Origin: Bacteroidales bacterium
GTDB lineage: Bacteria > Bacteroidota > Bacteroidia > Bacteroidales > Muribaculaceae
Assembly: GCA_020860515.1 (NCBI GenBank)
Contig: JAJBUG010000018.1
Location: 1-46,518 of the forward strand
Direction of reading: 5' to 3'
Length of the DNA stretch: 46,518 nucleotides
Below the pieces are notes generated by a model that made no database searches, was not told the origin of the DNA, and worked only from the letters and a program-made list of their open reading frames with translations. Every line of letters starts with the position of its first letter. Within the stretch, counting starts at the first letter, position 1. This document shows positions 1 through 9,407 of the stretch, piece after piece. The translations under genes were made by a program, and so were the position numbers.

Positions 1-162
1 CTAAAAACGTAAAACGTAAAACTAAAAACGTAAAACGTAAAACGAAAAACCAAAAACGTAAAACGTAAAACGTAAAACTAAAAACGTAAAACTAAAAACG
101 TAAAACGTAAAACTAAAAACGTAAAACGTAAAACGAAAAACCAAAAGCGTAAAACATAAAAT
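1..162 (+). repeat. Heptanucleotide tandem array upstream of glgP
   Basis: The whole stretch can be cut into 23 consecutive 7-bp units, mainly CGTAAAA and CTAAAAA with a few CGAAAAA, CCAAAAA/CCAAAAG and CATAAAA, with no slippage; one T then separates it from the ATG of glgP at 163. It continues off the left edge, so its full size is unknown. It leaves no room for an ordinary leader: the A-rich array itself is the translation initiation region. No TAnnTTTG promoter is visible inside it. Confidence 0.95.
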
Positions 163-2715
163 ATGAAACTACCTGTTAGCAACACTAATGCACCCATCTG
201 GCGTGACATTACTGTAAAAGCAGAACTTCCCACCGAACTGAAGCCCCTCGAAGAGCTTGCCCGCAACCTGTGGTGGGTATGGAACAGCGAAGCAAAGAAT
301 CTGTTCCGCGAACTCAATCCCGACCTGTGGCGCGCCACAGGCGAAAACCCCATCATGCTGCTGCAGCAGCTCAGCTCGGAGCGCCAGGCCGAAATCATGG
401 CCGACAAGGACATCATGGCCCGCATGAAGCGCGCTTACGACGACTTTCAGGAGTACATGGCTCAGCCCATGCGCACCGACGTGCCCTCAGTGTCGTACTT
501 CTCGATGGAGTATGGACTTTGCAACTGCCTTAAGATTTACTCTGGCGGCCTCGGAGTGCTCGCCGGCGACTATATCAAGGAGGCAAGCGACAGCCGCGTT
601 GACATGACCGCTGTCGGTTTCCTCTATCGCTACGGATATTTCACCCAGAGCCTCAGCGTTGACGGTCAGCAGATTGCCAACTATGAGCCTCAGAACTTCA
701 ATCAGCTCCCCATCGAGCAAGTGCTCGACAAGAATGGCCGTCCTCTGATTCTGGAGGTGCCCTACCCCGGCCGCATCATCTACAGTCACATCTGGCGCGT
801 CAACGTAGGCCGCATGAAGCTGTATCTGATGGACACCGACTTCGACATGAACAGCGAGTTTGACCGTCAGATCACCCACCAGCTCTACGGCGGCGACTGG
901 GAGAACCGCATCAAACAGGAGTACCTGCTCGGCATCGGCGGCATCCTGATGCTCAACAAGCTTGGCATCAAGACCCAGCTTTACCACTGCAACGAGGGCC
1001 ACGCTGCCCTGCTCAACCTGCAGCGCTTGGTAGAATACGTGCAGAGCGGCCTCGATTTCAATGTAGCTCTTGAGCTCGTTCGCGCAAGCAGCCTCTACAC
1101 TGTGCATACCCCCGTGCCTGCTGGCCACGACTACTTCGACGAGAGCCTCTTCGGCAAATACCTCGGCGAATATCCCGCAAAGCTCGGCATCAGTTGGAAC
1201 GACCTGATGAACATGGGCCGCGAGAACCCCAATACCAACGACCGCTTCTCGATGAGCGTATTCGCCCTCAACACCTGCCAGGAAGCCAACGGCGTAAGCT
1301 GGCTCCATGGCGAAGTGTCGAAGAAGATGTTCGCTGGCATCTGGAAAGGCTACGGATGGGAAGAGAGCCACGTTGGCTACGTCACCAACGGCGTGCACAT
1401 GCCTACCTGGGCTGCAAGCGAATGGAAAGAATTCTACATGCGCAAGCTCGGCCCGCAAGTATTTGAGAATGCCGCTGATCCCAAGAATTGGGAGGGCATC
1501 TTCAAGTGCACCGACGAGGAAATCTGGAATATGCGCAAGATCCTCAAGAACAAGTTCATTACCTTCCTCAAGCGCGACTTCAAGCAGCGCTGGCTCGCCA
1601 ACCAGAGCGACCCATCGGCTGTGATGAAGATCATCGACAAGTTCGATCCCAACGCTCTTATCATCGGTTTTGCCCGCCGTTTCGCCACCTACAAGCGCGC
1701 TCACCTGCTCTTTACCGACCTCGACCGCCTGGCCAAGATCGTCAACAATCCGCTCTTCCCCGTGCAGTTCGTGTTCTCAGGCAAGGCTCACCCCGCCGAT
1801 GGCGCTGGCCAGGGCCTAATCAAGCGCATCACCGAGATTTCGCGCATGCCTCAGTTCCTGGGCAAGATTATCTTCCTTGAGGACTACAATATGATCGTGG
1901 CCAAGCGCCTCGTGACTGGCGTTGACATTTGGCTCAACACCCCCACCCGCCCATTGGAAGCTTCGGGCACATCGGGCGAAAAGGCCGAAATGAACGGCGT
2001 GCTCAACTTCTCAGTGCTCGACGGCTGGTGGTACGAAGGCTACCGCTTCGACGAGAAGGCTGGATGGGCTCTTACCGACAAGCGCACATTCACCGATCAG
2101 AGCCAGCAGGACAAGCTCGATGCTGCCACCATCTACTCGATGCTTGAAAACGAGATCATACCTCTCTACTATGCTAAGAATAGCAAGGGCTACTCGCCTG
2201 AGTGGATCCAGTATATCAAGCGCAGCATCGGCAACATCGCTCCGCACTTCACCATGAAGCGCATGATCGACGACTATATCCACCGCTTCTATGATCCTGA
2301 GGCAGCTCGCTTCGCCAAGCTGAGCGCCAACGACTACGCCCTGGCCAAGGAAATCGTGGCTTGGAAGGAGAACGTAGTCGCCAAGTGGGATGGCATCAAG
2401 GTATTCGACATCAAGACCAACAGCGAATCAGCAGGCGTAACCGGCCAGCGCGTAAAGATCGACATCATCATCGACACCAACGGCCTGGGCCGCGACCTCG
2501 GCGTGGAGCTGGTAGCTTACAAGCAGGAGAACGGCACCGAGCACCTATCCGACAAGCAGGAGTTCAAGGTAGTGAAGGAAGAAGGCAACGTGCTCACCTA
2601 CGAGCTTGACACCAAGATCCTGGATCCGGGCGTGTTCCGCTACGGCTACCGCATCTATCCCAAGAACCCGGCTCTGCCCCACCGTCAGGACTTCGCTTAC
2701 ACCCGCTGGATCTAA
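163..2715 (+). CDS. glgP: Alpha-glucan (glycogen) phosphorylase
   Basis: 850 residues, the usual length of the bacterial GlgP subfamily that carries an N-terminal DUF3417 domain (here about residues 15-125, with the NLWWVWN signature). It should release glucose-1-phosphate from glycogen or maltodextrin in the cytoplasm using pyridoxal phosphate. The cofactor region [14 protein letters not shown] lies near residue 600 and places the PLP lysine at about residue 607; the usual methionine before that lysine is glutamate here. The start is fixed by the ATG one base after the heptad array. Codon use is GC-rich. A strong hairpin follows 30 bp after the stop, so it ends a transcription unit. In Bacteroidota this gene often follows glycogen synthase, which would lie outside the window. 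Confidence 0.95.
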   Translation: MKLPVSNTNAPIWRDITVKAELPTELKPLEELARNLWWVWNSEAKNLFRELNPDLWRATGENPIMLLQQLSSERQAEIMADKDIMARMKRAYDDFQEYMAQPMRTDVPSVSYFSMEYGLCNCLKIYSGGLGVLAGDYIKEASDSRVDMTAVGFLYRYGYFTQSLSVDGQQIANYEPQNFNQLPIEQVLDKNGRPLILEVPYPGRIIYSHIWRVNVGRMKLYLMDTDFDMNSEFDRQITHQLYGGDWENRIKQEYLLGIGGILMLNKLGIKTQLYHCNEGHAALLNLQRLVEYVQSGLDFNVALELVRASSLYTVHTPVPAGHDYFDESLFGKYLGEYPAKLGISWNDLMNMGRENPNTNDRFSMSVFALNTCQEANGVSWLHGEVSKKMFAGIWKGYGWEESHVGYVTNGVHMPTWAASEWKEFYMRKLGPQVFENAADPKNWEGIFKCTDEEIWNMRKILKNKFITFLKRDFKQRWLANQSDPSAVMKIIDKFDPNALIIGFARRFATYKRAHLLFTDLDRLAKIVNNPLFPVQFVFSGKAHPADGAGQGLIKRITEISRMPQFLGKIIFLEDYNMIVAKRLVTGVDIWLNTPTRPLEASGTSGEKAEMNGVLNFSVLDGWWYEGYRFDEKAGWALTDKRTFTDQSQQDKLDAATIYSMLENEIIPLYYAKNSKGYSPEWIQYIKRSIGNIAPHFTMKRMIDDYIHRFYDPEAARFAKLSANDYALAKEIVAWKENVVAKWDGIKVFDIKTNSESAGVTGQRVKIDIIIDTNGLGRDLGVELVAYKQENGTEHLSDKQEFKVVKEEGNVLTYELDTKILDPGVFRYGYRIYPKNPALPHRQDFAYTRWI

Positions 2716-2743
2716 TCCCCCGTCCGAAGACACTCACAACAAG

Positions 2744-2780
2744 CGCCCCTGCTTCCCCCTGGAAGCAGGGGCGTTCTTAT
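2744..2780 (+). terminator. Rho-independent terminator of glgP
   Basis: A 13-bp perfect stem (CGCCCCTGCTTCC pairing with GGAAGCAGGGGCG, loop CCCT) is followed by a T-rich stretch that is not a pure T-run. It lies 28 bp after the glgP stop. Confidence 0.8.
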
Positions 2781-2882
2781 TGTATCTATAATTTCAAAAT
2801 GTCAAATTTTTACAAAATTGTTGCAAAAATCTTCCCTCAATTGCAAACGCTTGCAAAAAAAACGATAAATTTTATAACGCCT

Positions 2883-2914
2883 TTTTGTAGTAGATGTAAA
2901 AAGTTGTAAATTTG
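2883..2914 (+). promoter_or_regulatory. Bacteroidota-type promoter for the LruC gene
   Basis: TTTG at 2884-2887, exactly 19 nt, then TAAATTTG at 2907-2914: a full match to the Bacteroidota sigma-70 promoter (TTTG / TAnnTTTG). It implies a leader of about 155 nt before the ATG at 3077. Confidence 0.75.
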
Positions 2915-3076
2915 CATCAGATTTTCAAGACTAATGCCCTCAAAACAGACATTTCGTCGAAAACAAAACTTAAAATCTATTAAAGCGAACCCTAAAAACT
3001 GATAAACAAAACGTAACAACCATAATTATTACCACCAACCGTATAACACCATCCATCCACAATAATAGTTAATCTA

Positions 3077-6000
3077 ATGTCTGCAACGAAGAAACTTACC
3101 CAGCTTGCCCTGGTGGCAGGCATATTGTCATCTCTGGCCTCGTGCACCAACGAAGACCTGATGTACAACCCACAATTGGAGGCCTACACCCGAGCCTTTA
3201 TCAAGGAATTTGGAAAGATCGACCCCCAGCAGGATTGGAATATGGCGCAGGATGCCAACGTCGTAATCGACCTCGGCAACCGCATCGCCCAGTCTGTAAA
3301 GGTATATGCAAGGTACGAAAACACATATTATATTGTAGCCAACCTCGTGGACCTCACTGGCCAATTCACCGTGCCAATCGACATTCCCCAGAGCTCCAAC
3401 GAAATCCTGGTCAACGTTGACGGCGACGCCTACTACGGCACCATCTCCGCCCCCATCGACTGCACCGGCGCCTCCAGCGACCTGCCCCGCAGCCGAGCAT
3501 TGTTGGATGAAAATGGTAAGGATATAGTGAAAGTGACTGGATCTAATGACCCACTGATTGAAGCTAATGGTGGTACTAAAACCGTTGTAACCCATACATC
3601 CACTGATAGGATATATCAAGTAGAGGTAAACATGAACGACTGGGAATATTTCAATGCCCAGCAAATGGCTCCTATTACCTCTACTGAGAACTGGCCCCGC
3701 TACTATTCAACCAGTGGAAGTTCTTGGCGTAATAATCCTATAGGATTCAATATAGATAATTTAAAATTAGGCCGTGGCATTGTACCAGAAAACGGAACAA
3801 TGAACGCCGCTTATGGGGAATGGCCTGACTCCGAGGGATCAACTACAGGTACATTCAACCACGATTTTGTGATTTTGGTGGAGGATGGTTATTTTGACCT
3901 TTATCCTTACTATTCAGGGTCAAATAAAAAGCATGACCTATATGTTTATTTCGTAAATAGTAATGGTAATGCATCAGAAATTGATTCAGAGACAGGGAAA
4001 CCAGTATTATACCCTATTTATGAAGACACCCATGGTGATGATATACAAATGGCTATCCGTCCCCTTACCAATGTTGATGATATTCTTGGAATAGCAGTTT
4101 ATGCTCACAATAATAGCGCCGATTTAAAGGATGCTAATGGTGTATCTTACCCCACGGATTCTTACGGTAGAATTGGCAATAAATTAGGTGAAATCTATTG
4201 TGACGGAACATCGGGAACCTGGGTATGGGATTCTACTCAAGAAAAGTATGTGGCAGATACGAATCAGCCATTTCTATTGGGAATTAACACTCTCTATTGG
4301 ATTTTCCCAATTATTCAAACAAAAGATTCTAGTGGTACAATTGGTCGTGTATCTCTTGACAGATTGATAGAATCAACAATGCTGCCACGTTATGAACTTA
4401 AATGGGAGTATTGGAACTACGATCCATCCAACAAGGATAATGGTGATAACGGAAATGATCCTCTGAATAATGTCGATTATAACAGTTATATGAAAATCTC
4501 TAAACGAGGTTTAGCCAAAGTATATCAAGAAGCGGAGTTCAATATGAAGATAAGTGTACGCACATTCGATAATACTGGAAATTTAGAAGATATTTCCACT
4601 TCAAAAGGCACCATTCACGGAGTATATAAAAGCGGAACCTATCGCCAAAAAGATGGAAAAGAGAATGGCGTTCGCCGCACAGTTAATATTAAAACCGTAA
4701 AAGAGCCTTTACCTCAAAACAATTTTACTGCAATGATCAGCAAGATACCAAAAGGTTTATGGTGTGACGATTATAAAGAATATTGGGAAAGTGAATCGAA
4801 TCAAGGTCTTACCTTCTACAACTATCCAACTACACAAGAGAAGTTCCTGGAAGCCTTGAAAAATGAGTTTAATAAAGAAAACGGACTTGATCTCTCAAAA
4901 ATGAAGTATAATGATTACGGAGATAAAGAGGGAGATATGGAATTGTACTATTATGAAGATGGTTATAAAAGAGTCTATAATTCTGTACCAACTTATCCTA
5001 CTTATGAAATAAGTAGTGCTAAATTCAATACAGTGGAGCAATGGCATTTTGAAGTAGAGATCAATTTTGTATACAAAGGTAGTAGCCAAATGCCTCAAAG
5101 AAAATCTCGCACAGAAGATAGTGGCGAAGGAATATATAATACAGATTTTATTGAGGCAATCCTGAATAAAGAGAACTACCATGACTATAATTTCATAGCC
5201 ATTAACACTGACTATAATAACTTACGTTCAGTCGGTGAGGAATGTTCTTCCTATATCACCGAGGTGCCAATGTTATGTCGCACTCATGGTTATCATGTGG
5301 TTCTCAAAAATAAAGATGGATCCAAATACACTGGATACGTTGGTATAGCCCTTGACAATACTTATGTCAAGAACCCTGACTCTGGAGGTACAGATTATGA
5401 AGATGAAAATACAGAGTGGCATACTTTCACTACTTATTCTCAATCAAGATACAATGAATACTATTATGATAACAATATCTATCAATACAGTTTTGCAGGA
5501 TGGTTCAATCACCCTATATCTGGTCGCACTTTCTTCAGTTTCGAAGACTGGGAAATAACAAAGCCAGTAGGTGATACCAGCACAAATGGTTTTACTCCTA
5601 CTAACCCATATACACCATACGATTGGAGCGGACATTACGGTGATTACAGTAGCGACCGTGACTATAACGACTTGATCTTCCGTTTGACTCCTGCTGTATT
5701 TGTATCGGATCCAGATCCATCTTCTGATACAGAATATTCTGATGTGGGGTTCTCATGGATTTGGGCATTGGAGGACTTGGGATCGACCGACGACTTTGAC
5801 TTCAATGATGTGGTTATTCGCATCCAAAGCATCACCACTAATACATCTGAAACAGTAGAAGGGTCAGATACACCTCAGCAGGTAATCTCAAAGAAGGTGA
5901 AGCTTACTCCACTTGCAGCAGGCGGTACTCTGCCTATCTACATTCACTATGTAGATAAAGATGGTAATGATTACGTCCTCAGTACAGGAAAATACAACCT

Positions 6001-6541
6001 TACTTTAGAGGCTGACATTAATTTACTCAAAAATAAAAATGGAGAAGAATATCATGAGTGGTTCACTCATGGATCTGATTACCCTACCATTCCTTCAAGT
6101 CAGATGATTAATACTGGTAATGGTATCTCTCTTGACATTCCCATTGATGTGGATAATATGTCGTGCACATTAACTCTTAGCACTACATTTACAATTGCAT
6201 GGCATTCAGGAAGTCTTACTGATGCCAATCCCGTTGGAGATGCTAATAATCAAAACACTTTCTATGTGACTGTAAATGGAGAGACCGCTGATACCAGTTA
6301 TGAAAAGATTGATGTAAATATGGCTTACCGTATCGGTACACCTCTGCGAGGTGGCGCACCTCAATCATTTATAATCATGGAAACCTCAGACAACCCTTGG
6401 AAATGGCCGCAGGAGCGCATCCATATTTCCCGTCCCTACCCTGAATTTGCCGATTGGGCAGCCCAAAAAGACGGCCACACCGGCTGGTACAAAGAGCCCA
6501 AAGACGAGCCCGTCTATTCCCGCAAATTCACAAGTAACTGA
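3077..6541 (+). CDS. LruC/DUF4842-domain surface lipoprotein
   Basis: 1154 residues. The N-terminus is a lipoprotein signal with lipobox SLASC (acylated Cys near residue 23), followed by a segment seen at the start of many LruC proteins (AFIKEFGKIDPQQDWN). Near residues 850-930 are acidic motifs typical of the LruC/DUF4842 domain, such as YSSDRDYNDLIFR and DDFDFNDVVIRI, suggesting calcium-rich binding. The C-terminus has the family ending WKWPQERIHI followed by a YPEFADW segment. The product is probably exported to the cell surface; its ligand is unknown. Base composition changes sharply: the first ~430 bp and last ~190 bp are GC-rich, the ~2.8 kb between is AT-rich, as if the middle had been exchanged. 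The 3' end is duplicated downstream at 6772-6948. Confidence 0.85.
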   Translation: MSATKKLTQLALVAGILSSLASCTNEDLMYNPQLEAYTRAFIKEFGKIDPQQDWNMAQDANVVIDLGNRIAQSVKVYARYENTYYIVANLVDLTGQFTVPIDIPQSSNEILVNVDGDAYYGTISAPIDCTGASSDLPRSRALLDENGKDIVKVTGSNDPLIEANGGTKTVVTHTSTDRIYQVEVNMNDWEYFNAQQMAPITSTENWPRYYSTSGSSWRNNPIGFNIDNLKLGRGIVPENGTMNAAYGEWPDSEGSTTGTFNHDFVILVEDGYFDLYPYYSGSNKKHDLYVYFVNSNGNASEIDSETGKPVLYPIYEDTHGDDIQMAIRPLTNVDDILGIAVYAHNNSADLKDANGVSYPTDSYGRIGNKLGEIYCDGTSGTWVWDSTQEKYVADTNQPFLLGINTLYWIFPIIQTKDSSGTIGRVSLDRLIESTMLPRYELKWEYWNYDPSNKDNGDNGNDPLNNVDYNSYMKISKRGLAKVYQEAEFNMKISVRTFDNTGNLEDISTSKGTIHGVYKSGTYRQKDGKENGVRRTVNIKTVKEPLPQNNFTAMISKIPKGLWCDDYKEYWESESNQGLTFYNYPTTQEKFLEALKNEFNKENGLDLSKMKYNDYGDKEGDMELYYYEDGYKRVYNSVPTYPTYEISSAKFNTVEQWHFEVEINFVYKGSSQMPQRKSRTEDSGEGIYNTDFIEAILNKENYHDYNFIAINTDYNNLRSVGEECSSYITEVPMLCRTHGYHVVLKNKDGSKYTGYVGIALDNTYVKNPDSGGTDYEDENTEWHTFTTYSQSRYNEYYYDNNIYQYSFAGWFNHPISGRTFFSFEDWEITKPVGDTSTNGFTPTNPYTPYDWSGHYGDYSSDRDYNDLIFRLTPAVFVSDPDPSSDTEYSDVGFSWIWALEDLGSTDDFDFNDVVIRIQSITTNTSETVEGSDTPQQVISKKVKLTPLAAGGTLPIYIHYVDKDGNDYVLSTGKYNLTLEADINLLKNKNGEEYHEWFTHGSDYPTIPSSQMINTGNGISLDIPIDVDNMSCTLTLSTTFTIAWHSGSLTDANPVGDANNQNTFYVTVNGETADTSYEKIDVNMAYRIGTPLRGGAPQSFIIMETSDNPWKWPQERIHISRPYPEFADWAAQKDGHTGWYKEPKDEPVYSRKFTSN

Positions 6542-6611
6542 CACCCCTTACGTAGGTTGATGATGCAGCGGGTCACTGACCCGCTGCTCCTAAATACATC
6601 CGCCTAACAAT
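6435..6611 (+). repeat. LruC gene tail plus REP palindrome, copy 1 of a 177-bp direct repeat
   Basis: Contains the last ~35 codons of the LruC gene, its stop, the short CTTACGTAGGTTGATGATG spacer and the first REP-like palindrome. It matches 6772-6948 without a gap at a constant offset of 337 bp, with only a few substitutions. Confidence 0.92.
6565..6587. repeat. REP-like palindrome, copy A
   Basis: Perfect 11-bp arms (GCAGCGGGTCA / TGACCCGCTGC) around a single C, starting 24 bp after the LruC stop. It could act as a bidirectional hairpin or terminator, but no T-run follows. Confidence 0.85.
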
Positions 6612-6626
6612 CGAGAGTCGAATACC

Positions 6627-6755
6627 CATCCCCCACCAGGCCTACCATTTTCGGAGCGGCGGGTCAGTGACCTGCCGCTTACCATCCCCCCACCAGGCAT
6701 ACCATTTTAGGAGCGGCGGGTCAGTGACCTGCCGCTTACCATCCCACACCAGGCC
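6627..6755 (+). repeat. Tandem 56-57-bp units each carrying a REP-like palindrome
   Basis: The phrase CACCAGGC(C/A)TACC recurs at about 6634, 6691 and 6747. Between the occurrences sit two palindromes, at 6655-6679 and ~6711-6736, with the core GGGTCAGTGACCTGCCGC (arms with one G-T mismatch). No coding potential is credible here. Confidence 0.85.
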
Positions 6756-6771
6756 TACCTTTTTTCCCACC

Positions 6772-6948
6772 CCTATCCCGAATTTGCCGATTGGGCAGCA
6801 GAAAAAGACGGCCACACCGGCTGGTACAAAGAGCCCAAAGACGAGCCCGTCTATTCCCGCAAATTCACAAGTAACTGACACCCCTTACGTAGGTTGATGA
6901 TGCAGCGGGTCACTGACCCGCTGCTCCTAAATACATCCGCCTGACAAT
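6772..6948 (+). pseudogene. Orphan LruC 3' fragment plus REP palindrome (copy 2)
   Basis: This encodes the last ~35 residues of the LruC gene (from YPEFADWAA to the stop at about 6878) with no start codon or upstream domain, followed by the same REP palindrome at 6902-6924. It is nearly identical to 6435-6611. It is either the remnant of a second LruC gene or the product of a tail duplication. Confidence 0.85.
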
Positions 6949-6999
6949 ACAATATTATAATTTAATATTAATCTGAATGTTTACTTATGATAGGTGAGA

Positions 7000-7719
7000 T
7001 TAGTCTGGCTTTTTTAAGGCTTTGAAGAAGGCAGAGGGGGAATAATTAAGGATTAAAGAATCCGGAAAGTCCGCTTCGGCGAGCAGAGGCCAAAGATAAC
7101 CGTAATCGGCGATAGAGAATGATATGTGGGCATCCGAGCCGAGGATCACTGGCATATCGAGCTGCTTGGCCAGTCGAAGAATATCCAATGTGTTGTCTCG
7201 TGCTGACTCTTTGTGCCTGATAGGCTTGAGGCTTGAATTGTTGATTTCAAGAATGGTGCCAGCCTCCTTGGCGGCATGCACGATGGGGGACATCAGCATG
7301 TCGGCGGTGCCATCGGCGGGGTGGCTGATAATTTGCACCCACGGATTGCGAATGGCGGCAATCATGCCTGCGGTGTTTTCTTCTCTGGTCCCAGGTTGGT
7401 AACAAAGGCTATGGATACCAGCAATGCGAATATCCATCATCTTGTAATAATTAGGATCAAGGTCGAGAGAGCCATGGGTATCGAGGATATTTAGTTCAGC
7501 GCCGAGCAGCAGCTTTACGCCATAAATTTCGCGAGGCACCACATGCAAGTTGCGGAAATAAATAGGGGCGCATGTGCCAGGGATGCTTGGTGCATGTTCG
7601 GTAATGCCCAAATATTCCAACCCCAAGTCGGCGGCAGCCCTTACCATTTCTTGCAACGAACTGAATGCGTGGCCGCTTGCCACAGTATGCGTATGCACAT
7701 CAAGCCTAATCTTCTCCAT
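7000..7719 (-). CDS. PHP-domain phosphatase (YcdX-like)
   Basis: 239 residues, near the ~245 of YcdX-type phosphatases. The N-terminal metal motif is RLDVHTHTVASGHAFSS (residues 5-21); further metal ligands are suggested by GAELNI (about residue 78), SHPAD (about 136) and GSDAHIS (about 198). The PHP fold binds a trinuclear metal centre, usually zinc, and hydrolyses phosphoesters; the physiological substrate is not clear. The ATG at 7719 lies 14 bp after the stop of the restriction gene, so it may be co-transcribed with it, but nothing suggests a shared function. Composition is more GC-rich than the restriction gene. Confidence 0.9.
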   Translation of the reverse strand: MEKIRLDVHTHTVASGHAFSSLQEMVRAAADLGLEYLGITEHAPSIPGTCAPIYFRNLHVVPREIYGVKLLLGAELNILDTHGSLDLDPNYYKMMDIRIAGIHSLCYQPGTREENTAGMIAAIRNPWVQIISHPADGTADMLMSPIVHAAKEAGTILEINNSSLKPIRHKESARDNTLDILRLAKQLDMPVILGSDAHISFSIADYGYLWPLLAEADFPDSLILNYSPSAFFKALKKPD

Positions 7720-7733
7720 CTGTTTTCAATTTA

Positions 7734-9407
7734 TCATTGTATCTCTAACCAATTGTCAGCTTCTTTAAGCAGTGAATCGAACCATTCTACTTCATCTTGG
7801 CATGTATGAGCCAATTCTTTAGACTTCTCAAAAAATCTTTTGACATGAGAAGGCTCGGGCTTATAAGCGGCAGCATGAGAAGCCTCAATCATCTTTTGAA
7901 AAGACCTTAGTGGCAACGGCACAATTTCTGCTATACCTCCATAGAATGATATATTAGTCTTATATAAAGAAAAGAAATAGGCCTTGCATGCCTCATTGAT
8001 TTGGGGCGCGATAAAAAGACAATAACCAGGTTTGCCAGTGGAGTTTTTAATTTTGCCCAAATGGCGAGCAACGGATTCACCCTCCGTTTCAAATTGTCTC
8101 TGACCTGACATAGTAGTAACTTCTACTGTTAAGAAGAAATTGCCATAATCACATTCGATGTCAGGCATATTGCCTAAGGCCGTTGACAATGGCTCACCTG
8201 AATCATCAAATCGTAGATTGGGCTTGATAGATCCACCATCCAGCATAGTCATGGCTCGCCATGTATTCCACTCAAGCATTAATGGAGCATCAAGCAATGA
8301 ATTTAATTGGTTGTAAGTGTCTTGGATTTCTTTATAGAATTTGAAATTTTTGATATCGTCAACTTGCTTTTCCAATTCCTTTGCTTTCCTCTCATCTATC
8401 AAGTCATATAGCAAATCTTTGAGTTGCATCAAAGAAATACCTTCTGGAATAAAGGTTCCAGGGAATTCTGTTTGAATTCGAGTCTGAATGGCCTCAATAT
8501 TGTCAGTCAACAAGATTGGTAGCTCGGCATCGCCAAGGTAATTCAAATAATTTTGTTCTTCATCTACAAACACAGGGTTGCGATTGATATTCTTAAGAAT
8601 GTAATCAACATCCTTAATCCTATCAGGAATTATTGAAAGGGTTTTGCCAACATGTGATACATTTATTAATCCTGTGGCTCTCAGATAGCGATAGCAAGCA
8701 TCGGCATAATCGCGCATGTTTCTACCTTTGGTCCTCAAAAATTTTGTCACTCCTTGGTCTTGGCTCTCTCTTGTTTTGGTAAGGCCTTGAGCTATTTCAT
8801 TTGAATAAATCTTTTTCAATTCTTTTTGAAGACATCCTTCTTTGAAGATTTCATATCTACCCTTGTGCTTCGCCTTTTCTTCTCGAAATCTCAAAATTTT
8901 TTTGAGGATTTGGTTAAATTTATGCCAATCTGTCAATTGCATTCCAAAAATATGAAGTTCATCGAAGCCGAGAGTACCTAATTCTCTAATGAGACGCAAC
9001 ATTTCCAAGTATGGCTTGACGCAAAACTTTGCCGCCATCTTGGTAGGCTTATGGTAAGGAGAGGGAATCTGGAACTTTAACAACTGACGCAGGAAAACCT
9101 CTTCTTTTCTCTTGGCTTTAAGTAATGCTTTTCCAGCATCAAAAAGAGAAATAGGGGATAATCCTACGAACCCTAAGGCCTTAGGCCCACGGTTGATTCT
9201 ATCTCTTGCACTAAAATCGGGCTCATTCTTCCCAAGTCCATGATAAAAATCTTCTTGGGCTAAAATATCCATGAAGGCGGTTTGGTTGGCCTTATTCCAA
9301 TTTTGCCCATCGAAATTTTTAATGAGCAAATCTATCTCGGGAATCATCTTGTCAGGAGTCCTCGGAGAAGTCACAAAATAGAGAGTTTTACTTGATATTG
9401 TTGCCAT
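7734..9407 (-). CDS. AlwI-family Type IIS restriction endonuclease
   Basis: 557 residues from ATG 9407, chosen over the upstream in-frame codon at 9458 because MATISSKTLYFVTSPRTP begins the family and overlaps the methylase by only 20 bp. The N-terminal TSPRTPDKMIPEI and the FDGQNWN motif match the AlwI/N.BstNBI/MlyI group. The catalytic region near residue 430 reads PDIECDYGNFFLTVEVT followed by GQRQFETEGE, the PD-(D/E)xK-like core of that group. AlwI itself cuts outside GGATC; this enzyme's site cannot be read from sequence. It is AT-rich compared with glgP and appears intact. Confidence 0.85.
   Translation of the reverse strand: MATISSKTLYFVTSPRTPDKMIPEIDLLIKNFDGQNWNKANQTAFMDILAQEDFYHGLGKNEPDFSARDRINRGPKALGFVGLSPISLFDAGKALLKAKRKEEVFLRQLLKFQIPSPYHKPTKMAAKFCVKPYLEMLRLIRELGTLGFDELHIFGMQLTDWHKFNQILKKILRFREEKAKHKGRYEIFKEGCLQKELKKIYSNEIAQGLTKTRESQDQGVTKFLRTKGRNMRDYADACYRYLRATGLINVSHVGKTLSIIPDRIKDVDYILKNINRNPVFVDEEQNYLNYLGDAELPILLTDNIEAIQTRIQTEFPGTFIPEGISLMQLKDLLYDLIDERKAKELEKQVDDIKNFKFYKEIQDTYNQLNSLLDAPLMLEWNTWRAMTMLDGGSIKPNLRFDDSGEPLSTALGNMPDIECDYGNFFLTVEVTTMSGQRQFETEGESVARHLGKIKNSTGKPGYCLFIAPQINEACKAYFFSLYKTNISFYGGIAEIVPLPLRSFQKMIEASHAAAYKPEPSHVKRFFEKSKELAHTCQDEVEWFDSLLKEADNWLEIQ

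Noticed and set aside
1..162. Possible CRISPR array
   Set aside because: The 7-bp units are contiguous with no unique spacers, and no cas genes are present.
487..1704. Long antisense opening (405 codons) within glgP
   Set aside because: It mirrors the codon structure of the highly biased glgP gene; the protein has no recognisable domain and the plus-strand gene is certain.
6667..6897. Small plus-strand ORF (76 codons) over the repeat cluster
   Set aside because: It runs across REP palindromes and the duplicated LruC tail out of frame; no independent gene signal.
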